64,000 bases of DNA from Cerrena zonata. Its lineage: Eukaryota > Basidiomycota > Agaricomycetes > Polyporales > Cerrenaceae. The translations under genes and the position numbers were made by a program. Every line of letters starts with the position of its first letter. Within the stretch, counting starts at the first letter, position 1. The DNA lies in NCBI GenBank assembly GCA_038087015.1, contig JASBNA010000024.1, forward strand, positions 372,001 through 436,000. Reading direction: 5' to 3'. Shown here in pieces: positions 1 to 10,933 of this stretch. The notes beneath the pieces were generated by a model. It saw nothing but the letters and a program-made list of their open reading frames with translations, did not search any database and was not told the DNA's origin.

Positions 1-350
1 GCTGCCAAACTCTTTATTTTCTTCAAACCCTGATCATCATGCCGTATTCTTGAACTCATACCTAAACTAGAACTGACACGGCTCTGACCACTAATTTCAA
101 GTACGAAAGTCCAATCTTATCCTACTTTATACCATATTCTTATAGATATATGGCACTCTTGTAGAGAAAAAATCGAAGAGCGTGCACCACCCAGTGATGT
201 ACGGGGGTTTTGGTATTGCGTGCATCAACCGAATTGAAACTTTTTTTGGTTTTTTTTTTTTTTTTTTCATTCTTCACTGTTGAAAAATTAGCTTATTTGA
301 ATGATCATATCTTCATTTCAATCGTGTGTTTACAACAGCTACAGGGATTA
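1..350. other. Spacer upstream of MRPS28
   Basis: No coding region is supported here. The stretch contains a T-rich tract at about 241-268, about 85 bases before the first MRPS28 ATG, which is a common nucleosome-excluding element in yeast promoters. Open frames that run through it are low-complexity and have no recognisable protein similarity. The gene to the left lies outside the window. Confidence 0.6.
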
Positions 351-1312
351 ATGATGTTTAAGGTAGCCACACGTTTCTTTTCCATAGGAAGAACCTTAGG
401 GAATAGTGCTGTTCCCCCGGCTGTTCAGCCAGTCAAGGTGTCGCCTGTCTTAGCAGCTAGACAGATTATACCAGAGAATGCATCTAAATCAAGAGAAAAT
501 CTTCGAGAAGAAGAGAAAAGAGATTAAAGTCACAAATTATAAGAGATGTCAACAACTTGAAGCAAGTTGAAATCAGATCATTCAAATTTCAAGTTGATCC
601 AGTCTTAGGGTCACCAGATTGTGCATTTATTAAACGTTTAAACACTGCTCTTGATGAACCAACTCATTTAGCCTATGGTTTTGAAAGGGAAGAATTTGAA
701 AAATTATTATATGGTGCTCAAAAGGCAAGTCTTGATCAAAACATAGCAGGTGACGAAGTTGCCGAATCAATTTTTGCAATTGAAGAAAAGAAAAGGAAAG
801 CATTATTAAACATTCTTCATATGAAAAATACCAATGCCAAAGATAAAAAGAAGTTAGCAATCAAATTGGCTCGTGAAGAATTCCAAAGAGAAGAAGGAGA
901 TACTGCGTCACCAGAAGTTCAAGCGGCTGTTTTAACTGCAAGAATACATTCTGGATGGGATCATGTCAAAAATTCTTTTAAAGATAAAGTTCACAGTCAA
1001 TACATAAGACAACTTGTTCATAAAAGACAAAGAATTTTAAAATATTTGAAAAAAGATAATCCAGAACAATATTTTTATGCAATTGCTAAATTGGGTTTAA
1101 CTGATGATGTAATTACCAATGAATTTAATATGGGAAGACAATATTTCCAAGATTTCAAAGTTTTTGGTGATAAACAATTGGTCAAACCTTCTAATAAAGA
1201 AAAGGCTAAAGCTGCTAAAGTTGAAGATTTGAAGAAGAGAGTTCAAGATTATAATAGATTAGCCAAAGAAAACTATGAAGCACTTTATGGTAAACCAAAT
1301 CCATCTGCTTAA
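351..1312 (+). CDS. MRPS28: Mitochondrial small-subunit ribosomal protein uS15m, with an apparent one-base frameshift
   Basis: This is the mitochondrial homologue of bacterial S15, an rRNA-binding protein of the small mitoribosomal subunit. The S15 core is clear at about 900-1110: EGDTASPEVQAAVLTARI, then a basic helix with the QYIRQLVHKRQRILKYL motif. The N terminus begins MMFKVATRFFSIG, a basic amphipathic start that suits mitochondrial import; I chose the ATG at 351 because upstream codons read through a poly-T tract. The frame changes near 496-500. The upstream frame stops at 527, while the conserved sequence (EKRLKSQIIRDVNNLKQVEIRSF) continues in the frame one base back. One extra A in the AAAA run would restore one reading of about 320 residues. 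The gene converges with NNF1, 85 bases away. Identity is confident; the frameshift is probably a sequence error. Confidence 0.92.
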
Positions 1313-1397
1313 GACTACATCATTTATTATTCCCACTTGTATATATATATATTAATAAATACTTTTTATCAGTTTCGTAAGGTCATAAAGATGAAGA

Positions 1398-1991
1398 CTA
1401 GACTTCTTCAGGTATCACTTCTTTTATTAGATCATTTATCTTATCATTGATCGAGTCTTGTCTTAGATCATCGATTCCGGTAGTAAATGAATCAATCAGA
1501 CTCCTGATATCCTTCTTTATTGATTCACCTTCCGAACACTTTGATTCTAACTGTTTAAACAAATCAAGATTATCAACACAAAGTTGATTATGAATCATAC
1601 TAAGGTTTCTTATCACCTCTTGCCTAGATTGAATCAAATTTGCTTCAATGATTTCAGAGGCTGATAATCGATCAATTTCAATTGGAATTTCTTCATTCGA
1701 TTGTTTTCGTTGATGTGCCGATTGTATTATATCATCTAATTCGTTTAATTTATTTTCAATGTCTTGTTCTGCGAAAATAAGCGCAAACTCTTTAAGAGAT
1801 GTATCATTTATATAGCTTCTCATTTGTTTTCTAGCGATTTGAAGGTTCTTTAAACCATCATTAGTCTTTGCAATATTAGGAAAACATTTGGTCATTTGAT
1901 CTATATTCAACGACTTATTGATTGTTTGTTCCAACGCTTTCTGAACAACAAGGTTCAATCTCTCGTAACGCACTCTGGTCAAGTCACTCAT
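1398..1991 (-). CDS. NNF1: Kinetochore MIND/Mis12 complex subunit Nnf1
   Basis: The 197-residue protein matches Nnf1, a subunit of the MIND (Mis12) complex that links the inner centromere to the Ndc80 complex at the outer kinetochore. The diagnostic N-terminal pattern is visible: RYERLNLVVQKALEQTI followed by DQMTKCFPNIA, then a helical stretch with IENKLNELDDIIQSA. The length is close to the roughly 200 residues of the S. cerevisiae protein. The rest is charged and helical, consistent with the elongated coiled-coil shape of the complex. It starts at an ATG at 1991 and diverges from SEC17 across a 226-base spacer, so the two genes share a short promoter. No frame break is seen. Nnf1 sequences diverge quickly, but the N-terminal motif makes this call fairly secure. 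Confidence 0.88.
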   Translation of the reverse strand: MSDLTRVRYERLNLVVQKALEQTINKSLNIDQMTKCFPNIAKTNDGLKNLQIARKQMRSYINDTSLKEFALIFAEQDIENKLNELDDIIQSAHQRKQSNEEIPIEIDRLSASEIIEANLIQSRQEVIRNLSMIHNQLCVDNLDLFKQLESKCSEGESIKKDIRSLIDSFTTGIDDLRQDSINDKINDLIKEVIPEEV

Positions 1992-2217
1992 GATATCTTA
2001 TCGAATCAACTGGGTATAGTCAAAAGGATTTAAGTCTTGTTTATATTTTCAGATATTGATCGGGGAGACATTTACGACATTGTTTTTTTTTTTCTTCTTC
2101 TTCTTTCGGTGTACGACATTTTTTTCCCTATCATGAGAAAAGCTACGCTACTTAATAAAAAGGCAAACTAAGTACCATTTGGGATACTTAATTAATTTGA
2201 TAATAGAGATATCCAGG

Positions 2218-3099
2218 ATGGCCGACCCCCGTGAATTCATAGACGAGGCAGACAAGTTGCTCAAACCACAATCATGGTTCCTGCTGTTGGTTAGTGGAAG
2301 TTCACAATATTCTAGACAAGAAGAAGCTAGTGATTTATATGTTCAAGCCGGGAATCAGTATTTATTAAAGAGAGATTTTAATAACGCTGCTAGTCAATTT
2401 TTAAAAGCTTCGAACATACAAAAGGAGTTACGTAATGATAATGAGATGGCCAACTATTTGATTGAAGCATACAAATCGTTTAAATTTGTATCGCCACCAG
2501 ATGCAATCAAGGCATTATCGCAAGCGATTGATATTTATTCAGCCCGTAACGGACAGTTTAGAAGAGCAGCCAATTGTACCTATGGATTTAGGAGCATTAT
2601 ATGAACAAACCAATGAAATTGAAAAAGCTGGAGAAGCATATGAAAAAGCGGGACAATTATATACTGTTGATCATGCCGAAGCATTATCTAGTAAAGCTTT
2701 TAATAAGGGAGCCGATTTATATGCATTGGCTGGGAATTATTCCAAAGCAATTGAATTTTACGAAACAGGTTAGTAAAGTTAAAGTTCATGAATCTTTAAC
2801 TTCATGGAGATTGAAGGAATATTACTTAAAGATCATTTTATGTATTTTATGTTTGGATGATTTTGTTGGAGCACAGAAAAAATTCGATGAATTTAGTGGA
2901 GAAGGAATTTGGGAAACTACAAGAGAATACAAGTTTGTTCAGGATATCTTAGAATCGATTGATCAGGGAGATGTTCAAGCTTTCACTGATCGGGTCTACG
3001 AGTTTGATCAATTTAGTAAATTAGATAAATTAAAGACCCAGTTACTATTAAAGATCAAGAAAGTCCATTTTCGAAAAGGAAGATGATGATTTAACATAA
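2218..3099 (+). CDS. SEC17: Alpha-SNAP (Sec17), broken by three apparent one-base insertions
   Basis: Alpha-SNAP recruits the ATPase Sec18/NSF to SNARE complexes and is essential for membrane fusion. The TPR-like helical repeats are recognisable throughout: MADPREFIDEADKLL at the start, EEASDLYVQAGNQY, then AFNKGADLYALAGNYSKAI, and WRLKEYYLKIILCIL. The C terminus ends with EKEDDDLT, the acidic tail expected of the family. The ATG at 2218 fits the family start. The reading frame advances by one base three times: near 2580 (after AANCT), near 2763 (GAA-A-CAG) and near 3060 (AAG-A-AAG). Each break can be explained by one surplus base in a short run, and similarity continues immediately after each. 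There are no internal stops once the frames are followed. No intron-like signals surround the breaks. About 293 residues result, as expected. Confidence 0.9.
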
Positions 3100-3230
3100 T
3101 TGTATATTTGTTTATATATATCTATCTATTTATTCATGTTGTAAGAAGCGCACTACATCTAGCATTAAATAAGTCATCTATTCAAATAATACAAGCAGAG
3201 TTAGGTCATTAGGTCAATAAAGTCTATAAA

Positions 3231-3462
3231 TTATTCATCGTCACTTTCAGAGTCTGAGGTGTTCACCATGTCGAGAAACTTCTTCAAATGTCTTTTATCG
3301 GAAAGGTTCAAGATCTCAGGGCCCTTTTTCTGGTTCATTATGCAGATATTGACCTGTATTGGTGTTGGCGTTGCTGCCGGTGTTACTGCTGTTACTGCTG
3401 CCGGTGTTGCTGCTGACATTAGAGTGACTAGCGTTAGCGTTGGAATTCTGATTGGTACTCAT
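3231..3462 (-). CDS. Small protein with Asn/Ser-rich N terminus and acidic tail, unknown
   Basis: I do not recognise this gene. The C-terminal half looks like real protein: NICIMNQKKGPEILNLSDK, then RHLKKFLDMVNTSDSESDDE. Two frames could supply the N terminus. One has an ATG at 3462 and reads MSTNQNSNANASHSN, an Asn/Ser-rich region, but must shift by one base near 3355-3365 to reach the conserved-looking part. The other stays in the C-terminal frame from an ATG at 3419 (MSAATPAAVTAVTP) and gives 62 residues with no break. Both N termini are low-complexity, so the choice is open. The gene converges with SEC17, 131 bases away. The ending SDSESDDE resembles a casein kinase 2 substrate, which is inference only. 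Confidence 0.5.
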
Positions 3463-4589
3463 GTTGGAACAAATGCTTTGGACAGTTGTCGAAAATAAGA
3501 AAATAGCTGATTTATATGTCACCACGAATATATTAAATAATGCAACTAATAAGTTAGCATTCTATGGATAAAGAAAGGATTTTGCTGCGAAAAATGGCCT
3601 TGTCTATAGAAATATTTTTGTTTCAGATTTGATAAAGGGGTGCGCAGTGTTTCGAATATGTTTCACCTATTGTAAGCTGATAAAATAAATCAAATCCAAA
3701 GCAAGCCCAAGAATAGAAAGATATATACATATATATATATATATATGTATGTCTATGAATCAAGAGTAAAAAGAAATTAAAAGGAATTACTGGAAAGAGA
3801 AAATAATAACCGTGGTTGCAGGATCTACCTACCTCTAATTGATACATGTAGATGAAGCGTGCAGCTCACTGCACACACAGATCTCTCTTCCAAGCAAATG
3901 ACGAGCCGGCTCTTGGACCGACGGTCATAGGTTCACAGGAAAAGAAAAGACAAGAGAAGAGTTTTACGGTCTGTGGCGTAAGTCTATTTAACTACGATTC
4001 CCTGGACGATGACATCTCATCGAACGCACGGAGCCAAAAGCCAAACAATAGAAACCCTATGTCTCCATTTTGTGGCGGCTCAACCCAGTCATGTTAAATC
4101 GAGTTACGAAGTACGAAACTGATAGGCTTTCGTAAGACCCATCACCAATGAAGTTTCAATGCAAAGTTTTGTTCGATGCGTCCAGAAACCTGCCGGCGAA
4201 GACGTGCTGCGCACAGTAAACAATGCGCTATTTTCATCGCCGCCAGCGAAGTTCGTTCCAGTTGGTCAGCACCCTTGTTTTTTCTTTGGTTTTTTTTTTT
4301 TTTTTCTTTGGTTAATTTGTTTTTTTCTATTGTTTTTTTCTTTTATTATTATTTCGACTCATCGCCAGTCACGGGATCGGCCCTCAAGAGGTAACTTATC
4401 CCGATTCAATTTCACATACTGTTGGAGCCGTCGGGAGTTCTTATGGATAGACTCAGCTATAAGGTAAAGTACACTCCCAGTGCTAACTCCGCTGAAACTG
4501 AGTTTATTTGGGAAAAAGGAAAGACTCCAAGAACGGATAAGGAAAGTGGAGTCAGTGTATTAAATAAATGTAGGGAAATACCATGAATA

Positions 4590-4815
4590 TAGAAATTAGA
4601 ATGAAAATTATGATTATGGAAACTGTATGGAAACTATTATGAAAACTGTATGGAAACTATTATGGAAACTGTATGAGAATTATGAAAATCCTTATGAAAA
4701 TCTTTGAAAATTATTATGAAAATTTTTATGAAAAATAATCTGAAAACTGTATGCAAATTATTATGAAAAATATTATAAAGACTGTATGCAAATTATTATG
4801 AGAAGTAGTATGACA
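4590..4815. repeat. Degenerate A/T-rich repeat array
   Basis: Variants of GAAAACTGTATGGAAACT and ATTATGAAAAT recur about a dozen times with changing spacing. GAAACTATTATG and CTGTATGCAAATTATTATG each appear in near-identical copies. The array is imperfect, so it is better described as a decayed minisatellite than as a simple tandem repeat. Confidence 0.75.
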
Positions 4816-4827
4816 AGTATGAAGAAT

Positions 4828-4888
4828 AGAAGTTGAAGAGAAGTTGAAGAGAAGTTGAAGAGTAAAGTAGTTTAGAGTAAAGTAGTTT
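4828..4888. repeat. Two adjoining short tandem repeats (11 bp x3, 15 bp x2)
   Basis: Three exact copies of AGAAGTTGAAG occupy 4828-4860. They run into two exact copies of AGAGTAAAGTAGTTT at 4859-4888. The two units share the AGAG junction, which suggests stepwise slippage from one end of the array. Confidence 0.9.
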
Positions 4889-4948
4889 GGAAAGTTTGTA
4901 ATGATATAGAATAAGGTGTCAATTACAAGGGATAAGGGATAGAAATAT

Positions 4949-5002
4949 TAAGTTTTGGGCATTTGGTAAGTTTTGGGCATTTGGTAAGTTTTGGGCATTT
5001 GG
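4949..5002. repeat. Exact 18-bp tandem repeat, three copies
   Basis: The unit TAAGTTTTGGGCATTTGG is repeated three times without a mismatch, followed by a degenerate partial copy (TATCTGTGGGCATTGAG). The lack of divergence suggests recent expansion. It lies about 570 bases upstream of the small gene at 5571. Confidence 0.93.
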
Positions 5003-5428
5003 TATCTGTGGGCATTGAGCTGCGTTTCTCAAAGCAATATACGAACAGGAGTAAGGAGGTGGGAAAATTAGGTAATTACTATGGAAATGTAATCATATGT
5101 AGTTCAACCATGCGATTTTCTCAACAATGTACTTGAGTAAACCGTAATAGAATTTTTGTAGACGTTTAATTGATGCAAAAATTAATAAACAAAGCTTTAA
5201 GGTACGCGACTATTGGTTTTCAGTCTAATACAAACAGGTAGCCAATTGAGTCGTTAAGGTCCCTATATTCCTTGCCGATTGACCATGGAGTAAACATCAT
5301 GCTAGTTTGCTCCATCTTTTCACTCCTTTTTTTTTTTCCTACGTTTTGCCTTTGCCTTTATTTTCGTATTGCAAGCGGAAGACTTAGTAACAGTTGTTTA
5401 AATTTATCTACTTGGGTGTTTACTTGCA

Positions 5429-5436
5429 TATAAAAG
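5429..5436 (+). promoter_or_regulatory. TATA box for the small gene at 5571
   Basis: TATAAAAG matches the yeast TATA consensus exactly and lies 135 bases before the ATG at 5571, a normal distance for budding yeast. No other gene lies downstream on this strand until beyond 19 kb. Confidence 0.55.
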
Positions 5437-5570
5437 GTTTGCAGACTGTAATTATTCACTCTAATGTTATTTTAAGCTTTATCCTTAATAAAATATAAAT
5501 ATCCTTCAAAATTCCTCCAAGTGATCCACCGTTGACCAAAGTGATATCTTTCTATTGATCATTTTTCGAT

Positions 5571-5756
5571 ATGCTTTACGCATTGGCTACCCCTGGTTCT
5601 GCTTTCCAACCTTCTATTAAAAAACCTCAGGTTTCATGGCGTCTTAGAAAATTTAAAAAAGTTTATATGGAAAGAAGAGGTTTGTCTAACCCTAGTTCAA
5701 CTGAAAGCTCCTTAAATGATAATTCTAGTCTAATTGACTATATAAAGTTTGATTAA
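5571..5756 (+). CDS. Candidate small basic protein (61 residues), unknown
   Basis: An ATG-started frame encodes 61 residues beginning MLYALATPGSAFQPSIKKP, with a central basic stretch (WRLRKFKKVYMERRG) and a Ser/Asn-rich, mildly acidic C terminus ending DYIKFD. I do not recognise a family. Three things favour a real gene: a consensus TATA box 135 bases upstream, a run of preferred yeast codons (GCT, GGT, TCT, ACC, TTC, AGA), and an isolated position in a 2.9 kb gap where no other gene explains the promoter. It has no signal peptide or membrane segment; the basic amphipathic middle could bind nucleic acid or membrane, but that is a guess. It could still be a chance frame. Confidence 0.5.
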   Translation: MLYALATPGSAFQPSIKKPQVSWRLRKFKKVYMERRGLSNPSSTESSLNDNSSLIDYIKFD

Positions 5757-6182
5757 ACTTACTTGTACCGTTTTTTCATTGTTTCCTACAAAGACATCAA
5801 ACCTCGATTAATGGTTAACTGTTGGTGCCTGACCTCAACAATTAGGTGATTTACGGAGTCACTGCCTTCGTCTATTGTTGATTTCTGAATCAATCTTCGT
5901 GCAAACGTTTATTACTGCAAGCAATCATATACTCACCAACCTTTTCGTCAATGTATTGGCGCCAAAATCATTGTTATCCGCAAAGACTGAAAATCCTCAG
6001 CCAAAATGATAAGCGAAGAACCTCCCCACCACTATTCTAGTGGGAACTCTACATTTCATTATTTAATAAATATTTTATATTCAATAAATGTATAAATAAG
6101 CAAGAATATATTTTGTAATTGTCTTCCAATTTGTTTTTTTGTTTTGTCTTAAAGTTTATACTTTTTTTTTTGGTCTTTTTCT

Positions 6183-6219
<37 letters not shown>

Positions 6220-6441
6220 CGCTTCCATGCATAAGCTTTAGTGGTAATAAATTAAGCCTTTTCCAAAGTAACAAAGAAAAACAAAGAAATGAAAAGAAAA
6301 CGCAAACATATGAACAGTTAAAAAGAAATTGACAGCTTTATGATGGAGCCAAGATTGGAAAACATAAACAAAATTAAAGGAAACGATATAGAATAAAATG
6401 AAAATGAATAAAAGATAAATATTTTTTTATTTAACTTTTAA
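5757..6441. other. Spacer downstream of CHS3 with a 36-T tract
   Basis: No gene is seen. The stretch holds the 3' flanks of the small gene (+) and CHS3 (-), which converge here. It includes an uninterrupted run of 36 T at 6184-6219 and several shorter T runs just before it (from about 6132). Confidence 0.7.
6184..6219. repeat. Poly(T) tract, 36 bases
   Basis: Thirty-six consecutive T are read on the plus strand, in the 3' flank of CHS3 where they would be poly(A) on the coding strand. The exact length is unreliable because such runs are difficult to sequence. The absence of a reverse transcriptase or target-site duplication argues against a retrotransposed tail. Confidence 0.85.
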
Positions 6442-9400
6442 TTATGCAGATGTAGTTGAATCTTCAGAAAAATCACTTTCATGATTTTTTTCAGCATTGG
6501 AAGGATCCCAGGTAGCACTTGGAACAGTTAAACCTGCTTCATTGTTTCTACGATCTCTTTCAAAATCTCTCCAACGCTTCATAATAATGTCACTAGAATC
6601 GAAAACCCCTTCTGAAGCACTATGATCACCTTTATCACCACCAGCAATTGTTCTGGTTTCACCCCAACTGAAATCATCGAATTTCCAGAATGCATAACTT
6701 GGAAGAACAAAATTCCAGATTGGTAATGCAAGAAGATAAATAAAGAAATAAATAATATATTTAAGTGATGAAACCGTTACCACAATAATTGCCCCCGGTA
6801 AACCAAAAATAAGACCCAAAAGAACTAATGACATAACTGGAGTTGGTTTAGTATAAATTGAGACGACAATAACATAAATAGTAAAAGTAATAGCTGCTGG
6901 TAAAACTAATGTACCAACCAATTCAATGAAAATAACGAATTGCATTGAAAAACAGAAAGTACCACATAAATCTTTAACTAAAACTAATTCCATTAAATTA
7001 TGAACAGTTGAATTAATCCAACGACGACGTTGTGATAATAAAACTTTGAATTTATCAGGAACAATAGTCTTACATGCAGCTTTGGGGACAAATACTTGTT
7101 TTCTTTTTGGGAAAGTTTTCAACATTAAAGAAGTTAAATAACGATCTTCACCTAATAATAATAAATTCTTTTGATGTAAAGTTTCAACAACATTATCAGA
7201 ATATCTTTCAACAATATCTGGATTAGCCAAAATTGGAACCCAATAACCATTTGAACCTTTAGGAGATTTAATACGATACATTGAAAAACAACCAGGTAAA
7301 CAAGTGACCCCACCAAAAATTGATTCGAAAGCTTTAGCTTGATGATGAGAAATATAATATTCAAAAACTTGAATTGCAGTAACCCAGGTATCAGATTTAT
7401 TTGAAATCTTAGTTTCACCACATAAACCCATAATCATTGGATCTTTAACCATTTCAGCACACATGTGAGTTAAACAATCAGGATAGACTTTAGTATCAGC
7501 ATCAACCATTAGAATAAGTTCATAAAATTCTGCCATTAAACCAGTAATTCTCCAAATATTACTTAAAATTTCAAAATCTAAATCAGTCATTCTTTCGTCA
7601 AACATAACTTTTTGTAAAAATGACATTAAAATAATTTGAGAATCACGCTTACCTCTATTACCAGGTTTAGCAGCGGTAGCTTCAGCAGGAGTACCACTTT
7701 TAACAACAGTTAAAACTGGAACTCTTTGCTGTTTTTCAGGAGGAACAGTTTCATCATTATATTTATAAAAACCAGCATAAACTTTAGCCATATTATGACG
7801 TTTACTACCAGAAGCAACTGCAACATAAGAATAAGGCTTAACTTCATCAGGAGGAATAGTAAAATCAGTCATCATACTTAAAGCAACTTCTGGAGTAGTT
7901 AAATCATTACCAGAACCTTTAATAATACCATCACAAACAACAAAAATTAATTTATGAGAATTTGGATAATCAGTAGTTGCTAAAGAATCCATAGTAAGAC
8001 GTAAACCCTTCTTCATCTTCTGAATAACAAGTAACCAAAGCTAAAGTATGAGCCAAAGGATAACCAAAAGGTTGATATTCAACTGGAGGTTGAGGAACAA
8101 CATCAGGATGAATAATATCTGGACTTAACCCATTAGTTGGCATATCATCATATTGATCAAACGGATTAAATTGACTTTGAGGTCTATTTAATAAATCCAT
8201 TGAAGAATTTTGATCTTGTAAATATAACATTGATCTAGTTGTATTTGATTGTCTAATCTTTTTTGGATTATTTTGATTACGAGAAAGTAAAGCAGCTTGA
8301 GTTGACATGGTAGTATATTTAAAAGTTTTTGATAATTGATCAGCATTATCATAATATTGAGATAATTCAGTATTTGGAGCTAAAGATAAACGATTTAATT
8401 TATGGAAAACACTTTGTCTATTAGTTTTGTTTGCTTTATAATTAGCTCTTGCTCTTTCAGGAACAGTTTTAATACCACCAACAGCAGAAGGATTATCAAC
8501 CCAATTTTCAATTTCTTTTTGTCTTTCAAACATTGATTTACTATCGACTTGAGTAGCACCTTGTCTTAAACTAACATACCATTTGAAATAACAAGCCATC
8601 AAGAATTTAGTTAAAACGACTGATAAAATAAAGACTAAAGAAACGTATAAAACAATTTTCGAAGAAATACAACCAATAGTTTCTGAATCAATAGTACCAA
8701 CTTTAATAATTTCCGTTAAACATCTAGCGGCTTTACGTTCATGAGAATTAGTTAAAACTAAAGAAATATCATGACCATGATAAGTTGGATCATCTCTCAA
8801 TTTATCAAATAAAGGAGGATAAGTAACATCATCTTTTGAAATCCAATCAATTAAATCAAGATCCAAAACAATACCAGAATAAACAACCAAATTTCTTGAA
8901 GAATTTTTCAAATCATCCCAAGTAAAGTAAACATCACCAGTAGCATCTAAAGCATAATAAGCCTCTCTAGCGGTCGAAGAAGTATGACAAGCCCAACCAT
9001 CATAATAAGCATCAGTAAAATTAGGGGAAGTAGAACCATCTTGAGCAAACATACGACAAGGCATGTACCAAGCCAATTCATTATCATTTGAAGTTGGAAT
9101 ACTACAATTGTCTCTTGGTTTAATTAAATTTTTACAGTTACCATTAACATTTTGAAATAAAAATGAAGCATCTTTACCACCGGCAGCAATTGGAGGATAT
9201 AAAATATTAGCACCTGAACCAATACCAGCAGCTTTTGGATGTTTTGAAGAGGTCAAGTCGAAAGATCTACCATTGATAATAAGATAACCATCAGAAACTT
9301 CATTGATTCTAGTTTTAATTTGAGTATTTGAACAAACGGTTTTAGTAAAACCAAAAGTTAAATAAGCAACAAAAGCCCCAATGTAAAAAATACAAGAAAT

Positions 9401-9991
9401 TAAACCAATTTTTTCTCTCCAAGCAAATTGACGAGATTTAGTTGGTAAACCAAATAATTTCAATAAAGGAGCAGGAGCCCAAAAAGTAATGATATAACAA
9501 TAAACTTTCCAAAAATATAAATCATGTTTTGGTTTTGGATCTTCAGTTTTGGTTGGTTTGGAAATGACGTTCTTCTTCTGAGGATTATAATCAACTTCAT
9601 CATTTAAACCATACACTTCTCTACCCCCTTTCAAGTTTGGGTCGTCATTCATATCCATCAAAGGAATACCTTCTTCTGGTCCGCCATCATCGATATCATC
9701 ATCCGAACCACGATTGGCGTGGTGATAATGATGATTTTGAGGATCCAAATGAACAGCATCTTCTTCTTCAATTCCTTCATGACTATGAGGATCAAGACCA
9801 GTGGTGGATGGTTGAATCTTTAAATGATTCGATTCCTGGTTAGCAACCTGAGTATAATGATATCTTGGATGATCTTTATCTATTCTTGATCTTTCTGGTC
9901 TAACCAAAGATTTCTTTCTTGATAAATCTCCACCTGATTCCGGATCAAATTCATGGTATTTGCTTGATCCAGCACTATCTCTATAAGACAT
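6442..9991 (-). CDS. CHS3: Class IV chitin synthase Chs3, with one apparent frameshift
   Basis: This enzyme polymerises UDP-GlcNAc into most cell-wall chitin and travels via chitosomes to the bud neck and plasma membrane. The roughly 1,180-residue product matches the fungal Chs3 length. An N-terminal cytosolic region leads to a membrane segment near 195-215, an extracellular domain, and a second segment near 455-480. The catalytic domain contains [11 protein letters not shown], the DAD motif (about 830), [14 protein letters not shown] (about 948) and QRRRW (about 987), followed by C-terminal membrane helices. The frame advances one base near 8006-8008: GAAGAAGGG TTT should read GAAGAAGGT TTA, so one surplus G explains it. 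The conserved string continues as [18 protein letters not shown]. The ATG at 9991 opens [15 protein letters not shown]. The upstream 240 bases are rich in A-tracts. Confidence 0.96.
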
Positions 9992-10933
9992 GGTGGCTTA
10001 ATGATACTTACTTATAACTAGATCAACTCGATCTAATAAAAAAATTCTAAAATAATTCAGCCGCCGACTCGAATGTCACTTTGATAGTAAAAAAAAAAAC
10101 GGAAAAACTCACTCACACTGAAGTACTTTCCCAAGCCCAGATCAATATAAGCAAGCTGAAAAAGAGAAGATGTTCCCAAGCCAAACGAGTTAATGAAATA
10201 TGAAAGTTAAACGCTGTCGCTTGTACAATCAGCTCAAAAAAAAATTTGGAAAGAAAAATATACTAATAAAACAAAAAAAAAAAGGCAAAAAAAAAACATA
10301 AAAATAAAAAAAAAATGAAAAAAAAAAAAATGCTTAATAAAGCTTTAAATTAAAAGAGAAAATTCTAAAAAAAAACATACAACAAAAACAACAGAAAAAC
10401 AACAGAAAAAGACAACAAAATCTAATGAAATTTTAGTGATGGGCTGAAACAATGGCAAGGTGTTTACTTTCCGGCTTGTTTACCTTGATTTTGGGTCCAG
10501 ATCAAGAGGTGAGCACACTGCTATTATTACCCAGTTTACAACAGGCTGCCCTAACGCTGGTCAAGCTTGACGAACTACTGGTTGAGTATTGGACAGCGTA
10601 GAGGCAGTCTCGAGTTTTGACTTTCGACAAATCGAGAAACGACGCGTAGGGGGGTGAAAGATCCGTACATTTGATTTCTGTAAGTCTGTTGTTTCTTCTG
10701 TCTTAGTATAAAGGAGACTGTTGTAGGGCAATCTTCACCGTATCAGTGGTCTATATTCTCAGACATCAATGAATATACTACAATTACTAAATGTTCTGCT
10801 TTATTTCAGGGTCTTGGTGTTATTGAGTTGTATGAATTCCGATAGGTTCCTTGAACGAATAGAAGAATGTTTAGCCTACTCTGGTCTAGATCTAGAATGT
10901 TCGTATATTGAGCAGTCACACCCGTGCACCACG
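9992..10933. other. CHS3 promoter and MON2 3' flank
   Basis: No supported gene. Between 10090 and 10410 there are many A runs of 7-11 bases on the plus strand, poly(dT) on the CHS3 coding strand, typical of a nucleosome-poor promoter. A plus-strand TATAAA at about 10709 precedes a 66-codon ATG frame (10769-10969) that overlaps the MON2 3' end. That frame has no recognisable similarity, so I do not call it a gene. Confidence 0.55.

Larger units (their letters stand above)
3463..5570. other. Long spacer (2.1 kb) with minisatellites and a promoter
   Basis: There is no supported gene. The left part (3600-4500) has alternating TA tracts (about 3721-3747), a T-rich run near 4290-4345 and no homologous reading frame. 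From about 4590 the sequence turns into degenerate A/T-rich repeats, followed by three separate short tandem repeats listed individually. The right end carries a TATA box at 5429 that probably serves the small gene at 5571. The spacer may also contain the 5' regulatory DNA of the small minus-strand gene ending at 3462. Confidence 0.6.

Noticed and set aside
2218..3099. SEC17 breaks as introns
   Set aside because: S. cerevisiae SEC17 has an intron, but none of the breaks has a GTATGT-type donor, branch point or usable length; homology continues across one base.
6184..6219. Poly(T) run as the tail of a retroposed gene
   Set aside because: No reverse-transcribed sequence or target duplication is beside it; it is more likely a simple homopolymer in the 3' flank.
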